Assembly: GCA_015075635.1 (NCBI GenBank)
Contig: JABTUA010000003.1
Coordinates: 2,294,001 to 2,358,000 of the forward strand
From: Polyangiaceae bacterium
GTDB lineage: Bacteria > Myxococcota_A > Polyangia > Polyangiales > Polyangiaceae
DNA: 64,000 bases
Reading direction: 5' to 3'
Positions 1 to 8,718 of this stretch are shown in pieces. Under the pieces are notes generated by a model. It was not told the DNA's origin. It saw nothing but the letters and a program-made list of their open reading frames with translations, and ran no database searches. Each line of letters starts with the position of its first letter. The first letter of the stretch is position 1. The translations under genes were made by a program, and so were the position numbers.

Positions 1-1104
1 GGCGAGGGGCGCCGCGTCGCGTACCGCTTCGTGCGCGGCGGCCGCGCGCTCCGGCGCCCGCTGGTCGAGAAGGTGGACGTGCTCGACCTCAGCATGTTCA
101 CCGTCGCCGTGAACGTGAGCGGAGCCTTCTCCAAGGGCGGTATCCCCCTGACCATCCAGGGTGTCGCGAACGTGAAGCTCCCGGGCGAAGATCCGCTGCT
201 GTCCAACGCCGTCGAGCGCTTCCTCGGTCGCTCGCGCGAGGAGATCTACTACATCGCCAAGGAGACGCTGGAGGGCAACCTGCGTGGCGTGCTCGCGAGC
301 CTCACGCCGGAGGAGCTCAACGAGGACAAGCAGGCCTTCGCCAGCAAGCTCCTCGACGAGGCCGAGCACGACATGAGCCGGATGGGCCTCGTCCTCGACA
401 CGCTCAAGATCCAGAACGTGACCGACGACGTGAACTACCTGGCCAGCATCGGCCGCATCCGCGGCGCCGGATTGAACCAGGTCCAGGCCATCGCCGAAGC
501 GGAGGCCCGCGCCGACGCCTCCGTGCAGCAGGCCTCGAACTGGGCGGCGTCGGAGACGGCCAAGGTGGACGCCGACGTGCAGATCGCGCGGCAGGAGACG
601 GCGAAGCGGATCGCGGAGGCGACCAGCCGTCGCGAGGCGCTGATCCAGGAGGCCAAGGGCCAGGTCCTGGCGCAGGTCGCGCAGGTGCGCGCCGAGATCG
701 AGCGCCAGAAGGCGCGCGCGCTTCAGGAGAAGCGGCGGCTCGACGCGGACGTGGTGCAGCCGGCCATCGCGCGGCAACGCGCCGCCGAGGAAGCGGCGAA
801 GGGCGACGCGGCCTCGACCATCGAGCGCGGTCGCGCCGAGGCGGGCTCGCTCAAGGTGCTGGTGGAGTCCTACCGGCAGGGTGGCGCGGCGTCGCGGGAC
901 GTCTTGGCGCTTCAGAACCTGATGCCGCTCCTGCCGCACGTCTCCGGCGCGCACCACTCGCTGACCATCAGCAAGTTCAGCGTGCTGCCCTCCCGAGAGG
1001 TGGAGGGGGGCGAAGTGGCGCGCAAGGCCATCGGCGCGGCGGAGCAGATCAAGGCCGCGACCGGCGTGGACCTGGCCGGGGTCGCCAAGAAGCTCGGGGG
1101 CTGA
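1..1104 (+). CDS. Flotillin-like SPFH/Band 7 protein, 5' end outside window
   Basis: The frame is open from base 1 to the TGA at 1102-1104, so the N-terminus (membrane anchor and start of the SPFH domain) is missing. The first ~150 visible residues read as the second half of an SPFH domain (VANVKL, ETLEGNLRGVLASLTPEEL, LDTLKIQNVTD). Residues ~165-280 are a long Ala/Glu/Arg/Gln-rich coiled coil (EAEARADASVQQA, QETAKRIAEA), as in flotillins. Flotillins are membrane-attached scaffold proteins that oligomerise in lipid microdomains. An internal GTG at 31 is not a credible start because upstream codons already read as SPFH. The family is fairly sure; the cellular role is inferred from it. Confidence 0.82.
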   Translation, partial: GEGRRVAYRFVRGGRALRRPLVEKVDVLDLSMFTVAVNVSGAFSKGGIPLTIQGVANVKLPGEDPLLSNAVERFLGRSREEIYYIAKETLEGNLRGVLASLTPEELNEDKQAFASKLLDEAEHDMSRMGLVLDTLKIQNVTDDVNYLASIGRIRGAGLNQVQAIAEAEARADASVQQASNWAASETAKVDADVQIARQETAKRIAEATSRREALIQEAKGQVLAQVAQVRAEIERQKARALQEKRRLDADVVQPAIARQRAAEEAAKGDAASTIERGRAEAGSLKVLVESYRQGGAASRDVLALQNLMPLLPHVSGAHHSLTISKFSVLPSREVEGGEVARKAIGAAEQIKAATGVDLAGVAKKLGG

Positions 1105-1160
1105 GGGCGGTCAGCCGGGTGCTGGCGCCGCCGGACCGGGCGGCGCATAATCGGAGCGCT

Positions 1161-1883
1161 TTGGCCAAGCTTGCTTCTCGGTGGATCCCGGGTTGGGCGC
1201 GCCGCGCGGCCGCGCTCGCCGCCCTCGGGCTCGCGTTCGGGCTCGCGTTCGCGGCCTGCGATCTGAACCCGCAGCCGGAGGTGCCGAGCGGCGCCGGCAC
1301 GGGGGGCGCTGGCGCGACGAGCGGAGCCGGCGGTGCCTCCATGGGCGGCGGCGGCGGCTTGGGTGGCTCGGGCGGCGGCATCAACGTCGGCGGGGCCGCG
1401 GGCGGCAGCGGTGACGCCGGCAACACGAAGTGCACCAGCGGCTGCGCGTCGGGTCAGCTCTGCAACGCTGGCGAGTGCGTGGACGATCCCTGCGCCGAGA
1501 ACTCGTCGTGCACCGCGGAGCAGGCCTGCAAGCCCAACGCGGACTTCACGGCGTCCAGCTGCCTGCCGTCCTGCGCGAACGTCACCTGCAACGCCGGGGA
1601 AGCGTGCAGCGACGGCACCTGCAAGCCGACCGGCTGCGGCACGGCCTGCCAGAGCGGCGAGGTCTGCGCGCCGAGCGGCGACGGCGGTTACGCCTGCGTC
1701 CCGGATCAGTGCGCCGGCGACGCGGCAGGTCCTTGTGGGCTCGGCGAGGCGTGCGAGCCGGCGAGCGGCGCCTGCCAGCCGGATCCGTGCACCGGCGTGA
1801 AGTGCCCCGCGGGCCAGGAGTGCCTGGCCGGCGAGTGCGAGTGGTCCGGCGACGCGGGGCCGATGGACGCCAGCGCGGACTAG
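1161..1883 (+). CDS. Cys-rich Gly-linker lipoprotein
   Basis: Predicted exported lipoprotein of 240 residues. A signal peptide (arginines, then a Leu/Ala/Phe core) ends at a lipobox-like FAAC. A Gly/Ala/Ser low-complexity linker (TGGAGATSGAGG) follows, then four to five Cys-rich units with EGF-like spacing (CTSGCASGQLCNAGECVDDPC; CNAGEACSDGTC; CPAGQECLAGEC). Such proteins are common in myxobacterial genomes and are thought to be surface-exposed; the function is unknown. I chose TTG 1161 because a GGAG sits 4 nt upstream and the signal peptide is then of normal length. An in-frame GTG at 1119 would add 14 residues but lies upstream of a CATAAT hexamer (1146-1151) that resembles a -10 box. Confidence 0.7.
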   Translation: MAKLASRWIPGWARRAAALAALGLAFGLAFAACDLNPQPEVPSGAGTGGAGATSGAGGASMGGGGGLGGSGGGINVGGAAGGSGDAGNTKCTSGCASGQLCNAGECVDDPCAENSSCTAEQACKPNADFTASSCLPSCANVTCNAGEACSDGTCKPTGCGTACQSGEVCAPSGDGGYACVPDQCAGDAAGPCGLGEACEPASGACQPDPCTGVKCPAGQECLAGECEWSGDAGPMDASAD

Positions 1884-1990
1884 GGGGTGTCCCTAGTTCG
1901 GTGTGCGACCGGGCGGCGAGCCCCGGAATCACTCGAGCAGTCTTGCCATGATCAGATCGCGTTCCGCCAATGAGGCGTGAGTGCGAAGAC

Positions 1991-2012
1991 CGGCCGGGCC
2001 CGGCGCCGGCCG
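1991..2012. terminator. Candidate bidirectional terminator hairpin
   Basis: Perfect 7-bp inverted repeat CGGCCGG / CCGGCCG with an 8-nt loop, followed by TTT on the plus strand. It sits in the gap between two converging genes (stops at 1883 and 2080), where a bidirectional terminator would be expected. The T-run is short, so this is tentative. Confidence 0.35.
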
Positions 2013-2079
2013 TTTCGACCGAACGGAAGCGTCGCGTGGCGTTTGCGGCCGCCAGCGGAGCGCGAATCGGGAACACCCC

Positions 2080-2331
2080 CTAGCGGAAGATCGCCATCGT
2101 CGCGTCCAGCGCCCACCACAGGTAGACGAAGCACGCGGTGGCCACGAGCGCGGGCTCGACGGCGCCGTCGTAGAACCGCGACGCGCGCCGCAAGGCCGGG
2201 CGCTTCGCGAGCCGCGCCTCGCGCCCGAGCACCACGCGGGCGCGCCCACCGATGCGGCGTGCGACGTCGCCGTCGACGTCTGCCGTGGGCAGCGAGCCGA
2301 GTCGTGACGCGAGCTCTTCTTCGGTGCTCAT
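2080..2331 (-). CDS. Small single-pass membrane protein, possible anti-sigma partner
   Basis: 83 residues. It starts at an ATG that overlaps the sigma factor stop (ATGA, 2331-2328), so the two are probably translationally coupled. The N-terminal half is charged and soluble (TEEELASRLGSL, DVDGDVARRIGGRARVV); residues ~58-78 are one hydrophobic segment (VEPALVATACFVYLWWAL). A short soluble N-terminus plus one membrane helix encoded right after an ECF sigma factor is the layout of membrane anti-sigma factors. No zinc-binding HxxxCxxC anti-sigma motif is visible, so the anti-sigma role is inferred from position only. Confidence 0.6.
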   Translation of the reverse strand: MSTEEELASRLGSLPTADVDGDVARRIGGRARVVLGREARLAKRPALRRASRFYDGAVEPALVATACFVYLWWALDATMAIFR

Positions 2332-2921
2332 GATCGTATCCTCTCTGCTCGGCCGATGTGCTCGGCAAGCGTACTCCGAGCCCGCGACAAACGCTGCCGC
2401 ACGGCCTCCGGTTTCAGCCCCAACACCTCCGCGGCCTCGCTCGGCTCCATCCGCTCGACGGCGCACAGGAGCAGGACCTCGCGTTGAGCCAGCGGGAGCG
2501 CAGCGAGCCCCGCCTCGAGCGCGCGCTCCGTCTCGGTCGCCGCGGCGAGCTCGAAGGGCGTCTCGCTCGCGCGGCCCGGCCAGAGGCCGAGCTCGCGCAG
2601 GCGGTCCGCGTCGAGCAGCGCCCAGCGCCGGTAGCTCACGAACGCGTTGCGCGCGACCGTGAAGAGCCAAGGCCGGAGCGCGGTGTCCGGTGGCAGCTCC
2701 ACCGCGTGCTTGGCCAACCGGAGCCAGGTGTCCTGAAGCAGATCTTCGGCCAGCCAGCGCCGCCCGCTGAGGCGCACCAGGAAGGAAAAGAGCGGAGCGC
2801 GGTAGCGGGCGTAGAGCGCGTCGAACGCGGCGGTGTCCGCGGCCCGGAGGCCGGAGAGCAGCTCGCTGTCGCTCGGCTCCGCCACGCTCGGATCAACGCG
2901 CGGGGTGGGGCGGCGTGACAA
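2328..2921 (-). CDS. ECF-type RNA polymerase sigma factor
   Basis: 197 residues, the usual size for an ECF (group 4) sigma factor. Region 2 (residues ~30-100) contains the typical AFDALYARYRAPLFSFLVRL stretch, AEDLLQDTWLRL and the RPWLFTVARNAFVSYRR segment for -10 recognition and melting. Region 4 (residues ~130-190) has LPLAQREVLLLCAVE and an HTH with SEAAEVLGLKPEAVRQRLSRAR for -35 recognition. No region 1 or 3. The start is a TTG at 2921 with AGGAA about 9 nt upstream. It is co-transcribed with the small membrane protein and lies divergent from the TolQ/ExbB-like gene across an 86-bp gap that could hold an autoregulated promoter. Confidence 0.9.
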   Translation of the reverse strand: MSRRPTPRVDPSVAEPSDSELLSGLRAADTAAFDALYARYRAPLFSFLVRLSGRRWLAEDLLQDTWLRLAKHAVELPPDTALRPWLFTVARNAFVSYRRWALLDADRLRELGLWPGRASETPFELAAATETERALEAGLAALPLAQREVLLLCAVERMEPSEAAEVLGLKPEAVRQRLSRARSTLAEHIGRAERIRS

Positions 2922-3007
2922 TTCATTTTTCCTGTCACGCCCGCCCGGGCCGAGCGTCGTAGGGCCGAGAGCACGGCGCGAGGCCGGGCCGGAAGAAGGA
3001 GAGGAAG

Positions 3008-3376
3008 ATGCTGGATTTCATGCGTGCGGGTGGTGTCGGGATGTGGTTCGTGCTGCTCTTCGGGCTGATTTCGCTGGGCGCGGCGCTGCGCTTCGCGCTC
3101 TCGCCGGATCCCCGCCGCGTCGATGCCGTTCGGGACCTGACCCGCGCCACGCTGTTCAGCGTGGCCGCCGCGGTGGTCTCGGGCTTCGCTGCGGTGGGCT
3201 CCAAGGTCCCGGCCAACCCCGAGTGGGCCATGAGCCCCAAGATCCACCTCATCGTCATGGAGGGCATCAGTGAGTCGCTGGCCGGTGGCATCCTGGGCTT
3301 CTGCCTGCTCTCGCTCACCTGGATGGTGATGGCGGTAGGGCACCGGCGGCTCGGCCGAGAGCTCCCGGTGTCCTGA
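3008..3376 (+). CDS. Small TolQ/ExbB/MotA-like membrane protein
   Basis: 122 residues with hydrophobic segments near 10-28, 46-63 and 85-108. The first, after a GGVGMW turn (GMWFVLLFGLISLGAALR), resembles the first helix of TolQ/ExbB proton-channel subunits. The segment GISESLAGGILGFCLLSLTW recalls the GIxEAL...LGL helix of that family. It is far shorter than a full TolQ/ExbB (about 220 residues) and lacks the cytoplasmic loop, so it may be a minimal relative or only a chance resemblance. A good Shine-Dalgarno (AGGAGAGG) precedes ATG 3008. It is divergent from the ECF operon and ends before a strong hairpin. Function unknown. Confidence 0.6.
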   Translation: MLDFMRAGGVGMWFVLLFGLISLGAALRFALSPDPRRVDAVRDLTRATLFSVAAAVVSGFAAVGSKVPANPEWAMSPKIHLIVMEGISESLAGGILGFCLLSLTWMVMAVGHRRLGRELPVS

Positions 3377-3381
3377 GCAGC

Positions 3382-3436
3382 GACCCGGCTCGGGTCTGGC
3401 CGCGGCGGGCGTCCCGTCGCGGCCGGCGCACTTTTT
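3382..3436 (+). terminator. Tandem hairpins with downstream T-run
   Basis: Two adjacent hairpins follow the TolQ/ExbB-like gene. The first is GACCCG-gct-CGGGTC (3382-3396). The second (3398-3424) has a 12-bp stem including one G-T wobble, opening with GGCCGCG and closing with CGCGGCC, with a 3-nt loop. TTTTT lies at 3432-3436, 7 nt after the second stem. This resembles an intrinsic terminator with a displaced U-tract and would separate this gene from the DUF444-SpoVR operon. Confidence 0.5.
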
Positions 3437-3489
3437 GTGTCCCTGGGAGACTACGTGGCCGCCGCGATGTGCCAGAATGGCTCTCCAGC

Positions 3490-4602
<1,113 letters not shown>

Positions 4603-7371
4603 ATGACGCAGTTCGCGATCAAGACGGGCTTGCCGCGCTACCTGCGGGTCGAGCAGGAGAAGATCGAGAAGATCGCTCGGGAATACGGCCTGGACTTCTT
4701 CCCGACCGTGTTCGAGATGCTCACCTACGACCAGATGAACGAGATCGCGGCCTACGGCGGCTTCCCCAACCGCTACCCGCACTGGCGCTACGGCATGGAG
4801 TACGAGCGCCTGAGCAAGTCCTACGAGTACGGCCTCTCGAAGATCTACGAGATGGTCATCAACAACAACCCGTCGTTTGCCTACCTGCTCGAGGGCAACA
4901 GCTTCACCGACCAGAAGCTGGTGATGTGCCACGTGTTCGGTCACGTGGACTTCTTCAAGAACAACTTCGCCTTCCGCCCCACGGATCTGGACTCGAGCGG
5001 CGACAAAACCGACCCCATCCGCCGAGCGGCGGGGGAGTACAACCCGAACCGCAAGTGGATGGACAAGATGGCGAACCACGCCACGGCCGTCCGCCGGGTG
5101 GTGGATCGCTTCGGCATCGCGCGGGTCGAGGAGTTCATCGACGTCTGCCTCTCGCTCGAGAACCTGATCGACGCCTACTCCCGCTTCATGGTGCGGGAGC
5201 GCAGCATCGAGGTCCAGGACGAGCCCAGCGAGGTCGAGGTCCCGCGCTTGCGCTCCAAAGACTACATGGAGGACTTCATCAACCCCGAGGAGTTCCTCGA
5301 GGAGCAGAAGAAGAAGATCGAGGCGGATCGCGAGAAGCTGAAGAAGTACCCGCCGGAGCCGGTGCAGGACATCCTGGCTTTCCTGCTCGAGAACGCGCCG
5401 CTCGAGAAGTGGGAGCGGCTGATCCTGTCCATCATCCGCGAGGAGGCTTACTACTTCGTGCCGCAGATGCAGACGAAGGTCTTGAATGAAGGCTGGGCCT
5501 GCGTGGCACCGGACTCGCTGGTGTACACGGAGCGGGGGCTGGTACCGATGGAGCGCGTGGTGGCCGGCGACGCCAGCCTGGTCTACGACGGTGGCGAGCG
5601 CCTGCAGGAGATCTACGACCGCAACATCATCAGGAACCATCCGACGATTACGCTGCGCACCCGGCGTGGGCTGGAGCTCACCGGCTCGAACAACCACCGG
5701 GTACTGATGGCGGATGGCGAGACCTGGAAACGCCTCGACGAGCTCAGGCCGGGTGAGCGGGTCGCGATCGCCGGAGCGCATGGCTTCGGCCCGGAGCAGC
5801 AAGTACCCATCGCATGGCAACCGAAGACCCGCATCTCGCTCCACGACGTCGCGGCCGACGCCGGGGTCTCGGTGTGGACGGTGCTGCGCCACCGGGCGGG
5901 GCGATCGACCCGGAGCGCTGCCGCCGTCGCCGCCGCGCTCGAGAGCTACGAGACGACGGAGAATCTCGGCGGTCGCCACCGCAATCGACGCCCCGTGCGT
6001 TTCCCCGAAAAGCTCGACGCGAAGCTCGGGGCCTTCTTGGGCTACCTGATCGGTGACGGGCACATCAGCCGCGTCAAGCATCACCTCGGCCTGACGACCG
6101 GGGACGAGACGCAGGCCGTCGAGTTCGCGTTCCTCGCTGGCGAGCTGTTCGGGGTCTTCCCGGTGATGAAGTGGGACGACGGGCGCTGGCGGGTGCTGGT
6201 CCACTCCGAAACGGTCAGCGACTTCCTGACCGAGTTCGCCGGCCTCGCCACGGGACCGAGCGCCAGGGTGAAGCGCATTCCCGACGTGATCCTGCGCTCG
6301 CCCGAGCATGTCGTGCGCGCGTTCCTCGCGGCGTACTTCGACTGCGACGCCTACGCGGGCCCAGCTGGCGTCATCCTCTCGAGCGCCAGCCGCGCGCTCG
6401 TCGGTCAGACGCAGCTCTTGCTGCTGAACTTCGGTGTGCTCAGCCGAATCCGCGCGAACAAGGACGGGACCCACCATCTCCACATCACCGGTCAGAGCGC
6501 CGAGCGCTTCCACGAGCGCGTTGGCTTCACCCTCGACCGTAAGACTCGCGCGCTCGAGGCCTACCTGGCCGACCACAAGTGGTTCCTGAAGGAAGACTGG
6601 ACTGACGAGGTCGTCGCGCTCGACCCGGGCGTGTCCGACGTCTACGACATCTCGGTCACCGAGACGCACCGCTACGTGGCGCAGGGCTTCGTGAACCACA
6701 ACTCGTTCTGGCACTCCCGCCTGATGACCGAGCGCGTCGCCGACCCCAGCGACATCATCGACTACGCCGAGAACAACGCCGGCGTGATGGCCACCAGCGG
6801 CGGTCGCCTGAACCCGTACAAGCTGGGCGTCGAGCTGTTGCGACACATCGAGGAGCGCTGGAACAAGGGCCAGTTCGGCCGCGAGTGGGACGAGTGCGAC
6901 GACCTCGACCAGAAGCGGAGCTGGGACCTGCGCCTGGGGCTCGGTACCAAGAAGATCTTCGAGGTGCGCCAGCTCTACACCGACGTGACCTTCATCGACG
7001 AGTTCCTGACGCCGGAGTTCGTCATCGAGCAGAAGCTCTTCAGCTTCGGCTGGTCGAACCGCAACGAGCGCTTCGAGATCGACACCCGGGAGTTCAAGGC
7101 GGTCAAGGAGAAGCTCCTCTTCCAGCTCACCAACTTCGGCAACCCCTACATCTACGTGGTGGACGCCAACTTCGAGAACAAGGGCGAGCTGCTCCTCCAG
7201 CACGATCACCGCGGCGTGGATCTGCGCTCGGACTACGCCAAGGAGACCTTGCAGGCGCTGGTGCGCATCTGGAAGCGCCCGGTGGTGCTCGCCACCGTGC
7301 TCGACAACAAGCCCGCGCTCCTGCGCTTCGACGGCAAGGAGCACAGCGTCAGGAACGACGCCACGCCGTGA
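4603..7371 (+). CDS. spoVR: SpoVR family protein interrupted by an intein
   Basis: 922-codon frame encoding a 521-residue SpoVR split by a 401-residue intein (residues 300-700). The N-extein (1-299) carries the family signature (FFPTVFEMLTYDQMNEIAAY, GFPNRYPHWRYGMEYE, MCHVFGHVDFFKNN). The C-extein (701-922) continues with SFWHSRLM and the usual C-terminal region. Removing the intein rejoins NEGWA and SFWHS, the most conserved SpoVR block, so the splice junction is clear. SpoVR is needed for spore cortex formation in Bacillus; in Gram-negatives it sits with DUF444 and PrkA in a stress-linked operon. The gene abuts the DUF444 stop and its own TGA overlaps the GTG of the next gene. Activity should depend on protein splicing. 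Confidence 0.95.
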   Translation: MTQFAIKTGLPRYLRVEQEKIEKIAREYGLDFFPTVFEMLTYDQMNEIAAYGGFPNRYPHWRYGMEYERLSKSYEYGLSKIYEMVINNNPSFAYLLEGNSFTDQKLVMCHVFGHVDFFKNNFAFRPTDLDSSGDKTDPIRRAAGEYNPNRKWMDKMANHATAVRRVVDRFGIARVEEFIDVCLSLENLIDAYSRFMVRERSIEVQDEPSEVEVPRLRSKDYMEDFINPEEFLEEQKKKIEADREKLKKYPPEPVQDILAFLLENAPLEKWERLILSIIREEAYYFVPQMQTKVLNEGWACVAPDSLVYTERGLVPMERVVAGDASLVYDGGERLQEIYDRNIIRNHPTITLRTRRGLELTGSNNHRVLMADGETWKRLDELRPGERVAIAGAHGFGPEQQVPIAWQPKTRISLHDVAADAGVSVWTVLRHRAGRSTRSAAAVAAALESYETTENLGGRHRNRRPVRFPEKLDAKLGAFLGYLIGDGHISRVKHHLGLTTGDETQAVEFAFLAGELFGVFPVMKWDDGRWRVLVHSETVSDFLTEFAGLATGPSARVKRIPDVILRSPEHVVRAFLAAYFDCDAYAGPAGVILSSASRALVGQTQLLLLNFGVLSRIRANKDGTHHLHITGQSAERFHERVGFTLDRKTRALEAYLADHKWFLKEDWTDEVVALDPGVSDVYDISVTETHRYVAQGFVNHNSFWHSRLMTERVADPSDIIDYAENNAGVMATSGGRLNPYKLGVELLRHIEERWNKGQFGREWDECDDLDQKRSWDLRLGLGTKKIFEVRQLYTDVTFIDEFLTPEFVIEQKLFSFGWSNRNERFEIDTREFKAVKEKLLFQLTNFGNPYIYVVDANFENKGELLLQHDHRGVDLRSDYAKETLQALVRIWKRPVVLATVLDNKPALLRFDGKEHSVRNDATP
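5500..6702 (+). mobile_element. Intein with LAGLIDADG homing endonuclease in SpoVR
   Basis: In-frame protein intron of 401 residues. All canonical splicing positions are visible. Cys1 (residue 300) opens block A (CVAPDSLVYTERGLVPM). Block B has TGSNNHRVL, with the usual TxxH-like Asn-His. Block F is VYDISVTETHRYVAQGF. Block G ends VNHN at residue 700, and the +1 extein residue is Ser701. Between the splicing halves are two LAGLIDADG motifs, LGYLIGDG (residues 479-486) and FLAAYFDCDA (574-583), each keeping an acidic residue, so the homing endonuclease may be active. An HTH-like segment lies before it. GC content and codon use look like the host, suggesting long residence or a related donor. 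Confidence 0.95.
5833..5952 (+). other. LacI-type helix-turn-helix segment inside the intein
   Basis: Residues ~411-450 of the SpoVR precursor read ISLHDVAADAGVSVWTVLRH followed by an Ala-rich helix. This closely matches the first 30-40 residues of LacI/GalR repressors (xLxDVAxxAGVSxxTVSR), i.e. a DNA-binding HTH. It lies between the N-terminal splicing block and the first LAGLIDADG motif, so it probably adds DNA contacts to the homing endonuclease. An independent regulatory function is possible but not shown. Confidence 0.75.
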
Positions 7372-8576
7372 GACCCTGGCTCGCCGCCGGCCTGGTTTGC
7401 CTCGCGTGCGGCAGCGAGCAGCCCCCGGCTCGGGCGCCGTCAGCCCAGCCGCCGCTGCCACCTCCGCCGGGGCTCTACTCCGAGAATCACACGCCCACGC
7501 CCCTCGGCACGGCGCCGGCCTGCGCGCCCGGTGCGCCCTGCACGCCGCCCGTCGCGCCGACGGCGAGCGCGAGCGCGAAGGCGCCGGAGCCACCTCCGCC
7601 CGAGCCGCCCAAGGCCGGCAAGATGCCCGGCGGCCTCTCCCGCGGGACCGGCGACGCGCTCGACGCCGCGCTCTTCGAGGGCGACAAGGCCTACGCGGCG
7701 GACCAGCTGAAGAGCGCGAAGCAGCACTACGAGAAGGCGAAGAAGCTCGCCCCGAAGGATCCGGCGCCGGAGATCGGGCTCGTCCGGGTGGCGCTGGCCG
7801 AGTCGGGGGTGGCGACGGACTTCTCCGCCGCGCCGAAGGACAAGAAGATCCTGGCGCTGGAGAAGCGCGTCGCTGCGGTGATCAAGACGCACGCTGGCTA
7901 CGGTCCAGCGCGCGTCGAGCGCGGGCGCTTGCTCCTGATCCTGGGTGAGGCGGACAAGGCGCTGGCGGAGCTCGAGAAGGGGGTCGCGCTCGAGCCGACC
8001 GATCCGGAGTCGCACTCGGCGCTCGGGGTGGCGCTGCTCGCGACCGGCAAGGCCGAGCAGGCGCTGTCGCGCTTCCGCCGCGCCGCGGAGCTCGACCGCG
8101 ACAACCCGGCGCGCCTGGCCAACCTCGGCACGGCGTACATGATGCGCGGCCAGGTCGAGGAGGCCATCAAGGCCTACGAGCGGGCAGTGGCGCTGGCGCC
8201 GAACGATCCGCGCGCGCGGGGCGATCTGGGCACCGCGTACCTGGCGGCGAACAAGGCCGACCAGGCGCTGCCGCACCTGGAGCAGGCGGTGAAGCTCGCG
8301 CCCGACCGCGCCACCTTCCTGTCGAACCTGGGCTACGCGCAGCAGCAGCGCGGCGAGCTCGACAAGGCCATCGCCACCTACCAGCTGGCCCTCAAGAAGG
8401 ACGACAAGCTCGGCTCGGCCTGGATCAACCTGGGCACCGCGCTGGCGCAGAAGGGGAAGCTCGACGAGGCCGAGAGCGCCTTCAAGAAGGCGCAAGCCCT
8501 GGATCCGAGCGACCCCCGGGTGAAGGCGAACCTGGAGGAGCTCGCCGAGCTGCGCAAGAAGAAGGGCAAGCCCTGA
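7368..8576 (+). CDS. TPR-repeat lipoprotein
   Basis: 402 residues. The start is GTG 7368, overlapping the SpoVR TGA by 4 nt (GTGA), implying translational coupling. The short signal peptide (RPWLAAGLVCLAC) ends at a lipobox-like cysteine. A Pro/Ala-rich, probably disordered linker follows (residues ~18-85), then an array of about eight TPR units (residues ~95-395) with typical W/L-G-Y/A-F-A-P spacing, e.g. ALGVALLATGKAEQALSRF and NLGTAYMMRGQVEEAIKAY. TPR arrays bind protein partners, so this could be an envelope scaffold. Its link to DUF444/SpoVR is only through the operon. Not a standard member of the prkA-yeaH-spoVR set as far as I know. Confidence 0.85.
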   Translation: MRPWLAAGLVCLACGSEQPPARAPSAQPPLPPPPGLYSENHTPTPLGTAPACAPGAPCTPPVAPTASASAKAPEPPPPEPPKAGKMPGGLSRGTGDALDAALFEGDKAYAADQLKSAKQHYEKAKKLAPKDPAPEIGLVRVALAESGVATDFSAAPKDKKILALEKRVAAVIKTHAGYGPARVERGRLLLILGEADKALAELEKGVALEPTDPESHSALGVALLATGKAEQALSRFRRAAELDRDNPARLANLGTAYMMRGQVEEAIKAYERAVALAPNDPRARGDLGTAYLAANKADQALPHLEQAVKLAPDRATFLSNLGYAQQQRGELDKAIATYQLALKKDDKLGSAWINLGTALAQKGKLDEAESAFKKAQALDPSDPRVKANLEELAELRKKKGKP

Positions 8577-8690
8577 GAACAGTGTCGGCGAACGCCTGCT
8601 CGGGCCCAAGTCGCTGACTTCATTGGCCGCTCGCCGATCCGGCTGTTCGGGCGCTGAGCCTCGTTTCGCCAAGCTTCGCGCACTTGGCTG

Positions 8691-8705
8691 TGGCACGCGC
8701 CTTGA
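8691..8705 (+). promoter_or_regulatory. Candidate sigma-54 (-24/-12) promoter
   Basis: TGGCACGCGCCTTGA matches the sigma-54 consensus TGGCAC-N5-TTGC except for A instead of C at the last position. It lies 13 nt before ATG 8719, which would leave a very short leader. Sigma-54 promoters are common in myxobacteria, but one match by eye is weak evidence. Confidence 0.35.
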
Positions 8706-8718
8706 AGAGCGACCGGGG

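Noticed and set aside
5833..5952. Separate LacI-type regulator gene
   Set aside because: The HTH is in frame inside the intein with no start, stop or ligand domain of its own.
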